Positions 60,535 to 64,000 of a stretch of DNA of 64,000 bases are shown here, piece after piece; positions within the stretch are counted from its first letter, which is position 1, and each line of letters opens with the position of its first letter. Position numbers and translations under genes: made by a program. The stretch covers positions 24,314 through 88,313 of the forward strand of contig CAWCBH010000005.1 in assembly GCA_963793785.1 (NCBI GenBank), read 5' to 3'. The DNA comes from CAWCBH01 sp963793785 (lineage in GTDB: Bacteria > Actinomycetota > Thermoleophilia > Solirubrobacterales > 70-9). The notes below the pieces were generated by a model. The model did not search any database. It was given only the letters and a program-made list of their open reading frames with translations, and was not told the DNA's origin.

Positions 60535-61520
60535 CTACGACTTGCGATCCGCGGCGAGCTCGCGCTCGACCTGCTCCGCCACCCAGGCGTAGGTGCCGGC
60601 GAGGCCCTCGCGCAGCCCGATCGAGGGCTCCCAGCCGAGCGTGTCGCGGATCAGCGTGTTGTCGGAGTTGCGCCCCCGCACGCCCTGCGGGGCGTCGGGG
60701 CGGTAGCGCGCGGCGCAGCTCGACCCCGGCGATCTCCTCGACGATCGAGACCAGCTCGTCGATCGTCACCAGCTCCGAGGAGCCGAGGTTGAGCGGCTCG
60801 GCGTGCTCGCCGGCGGCGATCCGCAGCGTCCCCTCGACGCAGTCGTCGACGTGGGTGAAGCTGCGCGTCTGGCGGCCGTCGCCCCAGACCTCGATCTCCC
60901 CGCTGCCGCTCAGCGCCGCCTCGGCGACCTTGCGGCAGATCGCCGCCGGGGCCTTCTCGCGACCGCCGCGCCAGGTGCTGTGCGGGCCGTAGACGTTGTG
61001 GTAGCGGCCGACCCGGGTCTGGAGGCCGAAGTCCTCGCGGAAGTGGCGGCACATCCGCTCGCCGAACAGCTTCTCCCAGCCGTAGCCGTCCTCGGGCAGC
61101 GCCGGGTAGGCGTCGGCCTCGCGCAGCGGCGCCGCATCGGTGCTCGTCCTGGCGCCCCTGCGGATAGACGCAGGCCGAGGAGGAGTAGAAGAAGCGCTCC
61201 GACGCCGGCGTCGCGGGCGGCGACCAGCATCTGGGTCGAGATCAGCACCGAGAGCATGCAGGCCGACTTGTTGTGCTCGATGAAGCCGATCCCGCCCATG
61301 TCGGCGGCCAGGTTGTAGACCTCGTCGACCCCCGCGCAAGCGTCCTTGCAGGCGTCGGGGAGGGAGAGATCGGCGACGACGCACTCGGCGCCCTCGTGGC
61401 GCTGCTGCCATTCGTCGAGCGGCAGGCGGTCGACGCCCGCACGGCGTGACCGTCGTTTAGAAGCGCCGCGACGAGGTGGCCGCCGACGAAACCCCCGGCG
61501 CCGCTGACGAGGGCTTTCAT
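60535..61520 (-). pseudogene. NAD-dependent nucleotide-sugar epimerase (GDP-mannose 3,5-epimerase-like), about four frameshifts
   Basis: Short-chain dehydrogenase fold. ATG 61520 gives MKALVSGAGGFVGGHLVAAL. A shift at about 61440 leads to VDRLPLDEWQQRHEGAECVV and VYNLAADMGGIGFIEHNKSA. Shifts at about 61190 and 61143 bracket ERFFYSSSACVYPQGRQDE, the Ser of the catalytic set, and lead to AYPALPEDGYGWEKLFGERM with the Tyr-X3-Lys pair and YHNVYGPHSTWRGGREKAPA. A shift at about 60715-60725 leads to RYRPDAPQGVRGRNSDNTL, ending at TAG 60537-60535. The closest family I can name is GDP-mannose 3,5-epimerase or a close relative. Supplies sugars for the glycan locus to its left. Confidence 0.8.
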
Positions 61521-61669
61521 GCGCCGATCTTAGGCGACCGCAACTTTCCCTTTCGGCGGCGGTTATGAGTCCACCGGGTCTGCTACTAATGCCACAGTTG
61601 TCGGTAGCCAGACGACCGGCGTTTTGTCCATTCCAGGGGTCGAGGGGCCCCGCAAGGAGGATTCTTTTC
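61521..61669 (+). promoter_or_regulatory. promoter/leader of the first tandem secreted-protein gene
   Basis: Shares elements with the leader of the second copy (63340-63498): GCAACTTTC, then a TAT-GAGTCC / TATAGGAGTCC block, then AGGGGTCGAG-GGCCCC just before the AGGAGG ribosome-binding site. The conserved order suggests both genes were duplicated with their control region. Confidence 0.5.
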
Positions 61670-63287
61670 ATGGGTTCATTTAGAGCTTTGGGGCGCCTCG
61701 GCAAGTCGCCGGTGCGCCTCGTGGTGACGCTGGCGGCGCTTGGCGCGTCGCTGATGGGCGTCTCCGTGGCTCAGGGTGCGATGGGTACCTCGACCACCCT
61801 GATCACGACGGCTCGTCCCGACCTGACCTCGGTCACCACGCCGGGCAGCCAGGGCGGTCCGACTGCCGACTTCTGTTTCTCGAAGGGCCTCGGGGTCGCC
61901 AGCGCGGGATCCGAGAGCGACTTCATCCTCAACGGCTATGACGGCCAGAAGGCGTTGTTGGCCGACTCGATCGCGCAGATCAACAACAACTGCATCGAGG
62001 CGACCTTCACCGACGACGACGAGGACGACCTGGTCGCCTACTCCTTCGGAACAGTGCTCGAGGGTGCGGTCGAAGCCGACGAGGGCGGCGGTGCAGAACC
62101 TCACCGACTCGACGCGCCCTGAACGGCTCCAACACCAACAACGGAACCCGTGGGTTCACGACCGGCCCGGACCTGCAGTTCGTGCAGATCCGCGCCTCGC
62201 AGAACCAGATCGCCTACGTGTTCGACCAGGAGGTCGTCGACCCGGTCAACAGCTCTGAATCAAGAGGGTGTCTTCGCCTGTGGCGCGTCGGCAACCCTGA
62301 CGGCTGCGGATCGTTCAAGTACATCGACCAGGCCGGTCAGGACCACTACAGCCTCGGCGCTTCCGTGGCCTCGTTCCCCGGTGACGGTCGCCAGAGGGTC
62401 GTGGTGGCGCAGTTCGAGGACGGCTCGATCGCCAGCGGCCTGAGCTTGCGAGGACGACGTCACCGACGCGGTGATCGCCGTCGCCGAGCCGGGCGCGGTC
62501 GACTCGCGGACGGCGGAGAACCCGCCCAACGACCGCTTTGCGGTCACGGTCCCCGGCACGTCCGGGCAGACCAACGACCCCGACCTGGTCTCGACCGAGC
62601 TGGTCAGCGGCGGTGACAGCGACCTGATGCTGTTCACCTACGACGGCCAGATCGACCCGAGCGACTCGGAGTACTGCTACGCGATCCTCTCCAACACGGA
62701 GACCGCGAAGGCCGAGGACATCCTGGTCACCGGGCAGAACACGCTGCAGGTCGAGTTCGACGAGACGTTCAGCGACGTCACCGAGCTGGTGGTCGGCGGT
62801 GCCGACGCCGGCGGCTGTGTCGTCGATGCCAACGACGACGAGGACTCCACCCAGGGCGCCAAGCCCGCGGGCGGCAACGTCGGCGCGCAGGCGACCGGCT
62901 ACAGCACCGGCGCGGACGCGCAGGCGCTGACGATCAACCGCACCAGCGATCAGGCGATCGTGCGGCTCGATCAGAAGATCGACCCGAGCGAGACGGATCT
63001 GAGCTGCATCCATCTCGTCGGTCCCAACGGCGCCAACATCACCTCGCCGACCCAGGCGACGGTGCCGACCCAGGGTCCCGGCCCGCAGCCGCTGACCCTC
63101 GACTTCGGGGCCAGTGAGATCCCCGAGGGCACGGTCGGAATCCGGTTCGACGGCGACTTCTCCGATTGCGGCGGAGCGCTGTGGACGTTCGAGTACGACG
63201 GGGCCGGCTCTGACGACGCCGGTCCGGCGTTCGAGGACGAGAAGAACGTCGACCAGGTGTTCGGCTGCCGGAGGGCCTGCCCTCTAG
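61670..63287 (+). pseudogene. large secreted repeat-family protein, copy 1, frameshifted
   Basis: ATG 61670 (AAGGAGG upstream) gives a signal peptide (LVVTLAALGASLMGVSVAQG) and then TTLITTARPDLTSVTTPG, TADFCFSKGLGVASAGSESD and LLADSIAQINNNCIEATF. Compared with copy 2, copy 1 carries two extra C residues at about 62094 and 62126. A further extra base at about 62448 leads to DDVTDAVIAVAEPG and a long intact stretch with LMLFTYDGQIDPSDSEYCY and IVRLDQKIDPSETDLSCI. Acidic, Thr/Gly/Asp-rich and cysteine-poor, as in cell-wall or matrix proteins. The exact stop is uncertain; TAG 63285-63287 is the likely end. No family recognised. Confidence 0.6.
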
Positions 63288-63312
63288 CCGTTGGCACCAG
63301 AAGTTCGAGTTC

Positions 63313-63341
63313 GCGAGCGGGCGGCCAGTGGCCGCCCGCTC
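63313..63341 (+). terminator. hairpin after the first secreted-protein gene
   Basis: CGAGCGGGCGGCC and GGCCGCCCGCTCG pair perfectly over 13 bases around an AGT loop. It lies about 25 bases after the likely stop and has no U tract. The remainder to 63498 is the leader of the second copy. Confidence 0.75.
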
Positions 63342-63498
63342 GTCGTTGGCCTTGCATCGAGCGCAACTTTCGCTGTTCGGGATTGTTTCGGTTGCGCGGC
63401 TCTGATATAGGAGTCCGTGCGCCGGAGGGGGAAGGGCGTTGCTGCCGGCGTCTCGTTAATCGCAGGGGTCGAGAGGCCCCGGAGGAGGATTTCTGAAG

Positions 63499-64000
63499 AT
63501 GTTTGGACTTTCGAAGCGAGCGCGGGTAGCGCGCCTCGTGGTCAGCGTGGCGGCGCTTGGCGCGTCGCTGATGGGCGTCTCTGTGGCCCAGGGTGCGATG
63601 GGCACCTCGACGACGCTGATCACGACGGCACGTCCCGACCTGACCTCGGTCACCACGCCGGGCAGCCAGGGCGGACCGACCGCAGATTTCTGCTTCTCGA
63701 AGGGCCTCGGGGTCGCCAGCGCGGGATCTGAGTCCGACTTCATCCTCAACGGCTATGACGGCCAAAAGCAGATGGAGGCCGACTCGATCGCGCAGATCAA
63801 CAACAACTGCATCGAGGCGACTTACACCAACAGCGACGAGAACGATCTGGTCGCCTACTCCTTCGGCACAGTGCTCGAGGGTGCGGTTGAGGCCGACGAG
63901 GGTGGCGGTGAGAATCTCACCGACTCAACAGCCCTGAACGGCTCCAACACCAACAACGGAACCCGTGGGTTCACGACCGGCCCGGACCTGCAGTTCGTGC
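63499..64000 (+). CDS. large secreted repeat-family protein, copy 2, cut by the window edge
   Basis: ATG 63499 with GGAGGAGG upstream. 167 residues are read, and the frame stays open to the last base. The signal peptide and first ~150 residues are nearly identical to copy 1 (LGASLMGVSVAQGAM, TPGSQGGPTADFCFS, DSIAQINNNCIEATY, YSFGTVLEGAVEADEGG). The DNA differs mainly at third codon positions, with a short divergent stretch (QKQMEADS for QKALLADS). Here the frame is intact at the sites where copy 1 is broken (GGTGAGAATCTCACC), which shows how copy 1 should read. Secreted; function unknown. Confidence 0.8.
   Translation, partial: MFGLSKRARVARLVVSVAALGASLMGVSVAQGAMGTSTTLITTARPDLTSVTTPGSQGGPTADFCFSKGLGVASAGSESDFILNGYDGQKQMEADSIAQINNNCIEATYTNSDENDLVAYSFGTVLEGAVEADEGGGENLTDSTALNGSNTNNGTRGFTTGPDLQFV

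Larger units (their letters stand above)
61735..64000 (+). repeat. tandem duplication of the secreted-protein gene, offset about 1.82 kb
   Basis: The sequence GGCGCGTCGCTGATGGGCGT begins at 61742 and again at 63559, an offset of 1817 bases. Identity over the visible overlap looks above 90 per cent by eye, with changes mostly synonymous. The promoter and leader elements are duplicated too. Further copies may lie beyond the window. Confidence 0.75.

Overview
The window is GC-rich chromosomal DNA of an actinobacterium. Three things suggest an early-branching lineage such as Thermoleophilia (Solirubrobacterales or Gaiellales): a biotin-dependent acyl-CoA carboxylase with separate alpha, beta and epsilon genes, a single-chain fused PafBC regulator, and many GTG/TTG starts joined by ATGA/TAGTG overlaps. 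This placement is inference; the window has no rRNA. The only RNA gene seen is tRNA-Phe at 39300-39372. No insertion sequence, prophage, CRISPR array or replication origin was recognised.

Layout. 1-4.4 kb: acyl-CoA carboxylase beta and epsilon subunits, an ornithine cyclodeaminase-family enzyme, dodecin and a rhodanese. 4.5-8.9 kb: an assimilatory sulfate reduction cluster (sulfite/nitrite reductase, APS/PAPS reductase, ATP sulfurylase, APS kinase). 9-12.1 kb: a secreted phosphoesterase, then a divergent TetR regulator and 14-helix MFS exporter with a readable operator/promoter between them. 12.3-17.4 kb: a UDP-galactopyranose mutase-like enzyme, two glycan-assembly proteins and a secreted calcium-repeat protein. 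17.5-20.2 kb: a PHP phosphoesterase and the biotin carboxylase/BCCP subunit. 20.4-25.9 kb: a short membrane protein, a kinase-like/methyltransferase fusion, a membrane sulfatase-fold enzyme and a secreted sulfatase. 25.9-37.6 kb: mostly housekeeping (GNAT, HAD enzymes, SucCD, aminotransferase, DtxR regulator, DHPS-like protein, MrfA-type helicase, LOG-like protein, lipoprotein) plus an unrecognised locus of two small paralogous proteins and a zinc ribbon. 37.6-46.9 kb: GH15-like hydrolase, tRNA-Phe, Baeyer-Villiger-type monooxygenase, YhaM-like exonuclease, PafBC and an MBL hydrolase. 46.9-61.5 kb: a surface-glycan locus with two paralogous secreted glycoside hydrolases (one ending in RTX repeats), an O-antigen ligase/polymerase-like protein, three glycosyltransferases, a methyltransferase, a penicillin-acylase-family hydrolase and a nucleotide-sugar epimerase. 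61.6 kb to the end: two tandem copies of a large secreted protein, the second cut by the window edge.

A striking property is the number of reading-frame breaks: about 30 single-base shifts, nearly all between 38 and 63 kb. They interrupt genes whose protein sequence continues cleanly in another frame, so they are more likely assembly or base-calling indels than decay, although decay of a surface-glycan locus is not excluded. Broken genes are given here as whole spans with the shift points stated. The most interesting possibly undescribed units are the 20.4-25.9 kb cassette, the paired small proteins with a zinc ribbon at 30.6-31.2 kb, and the tandem secreted proteins at the right end.
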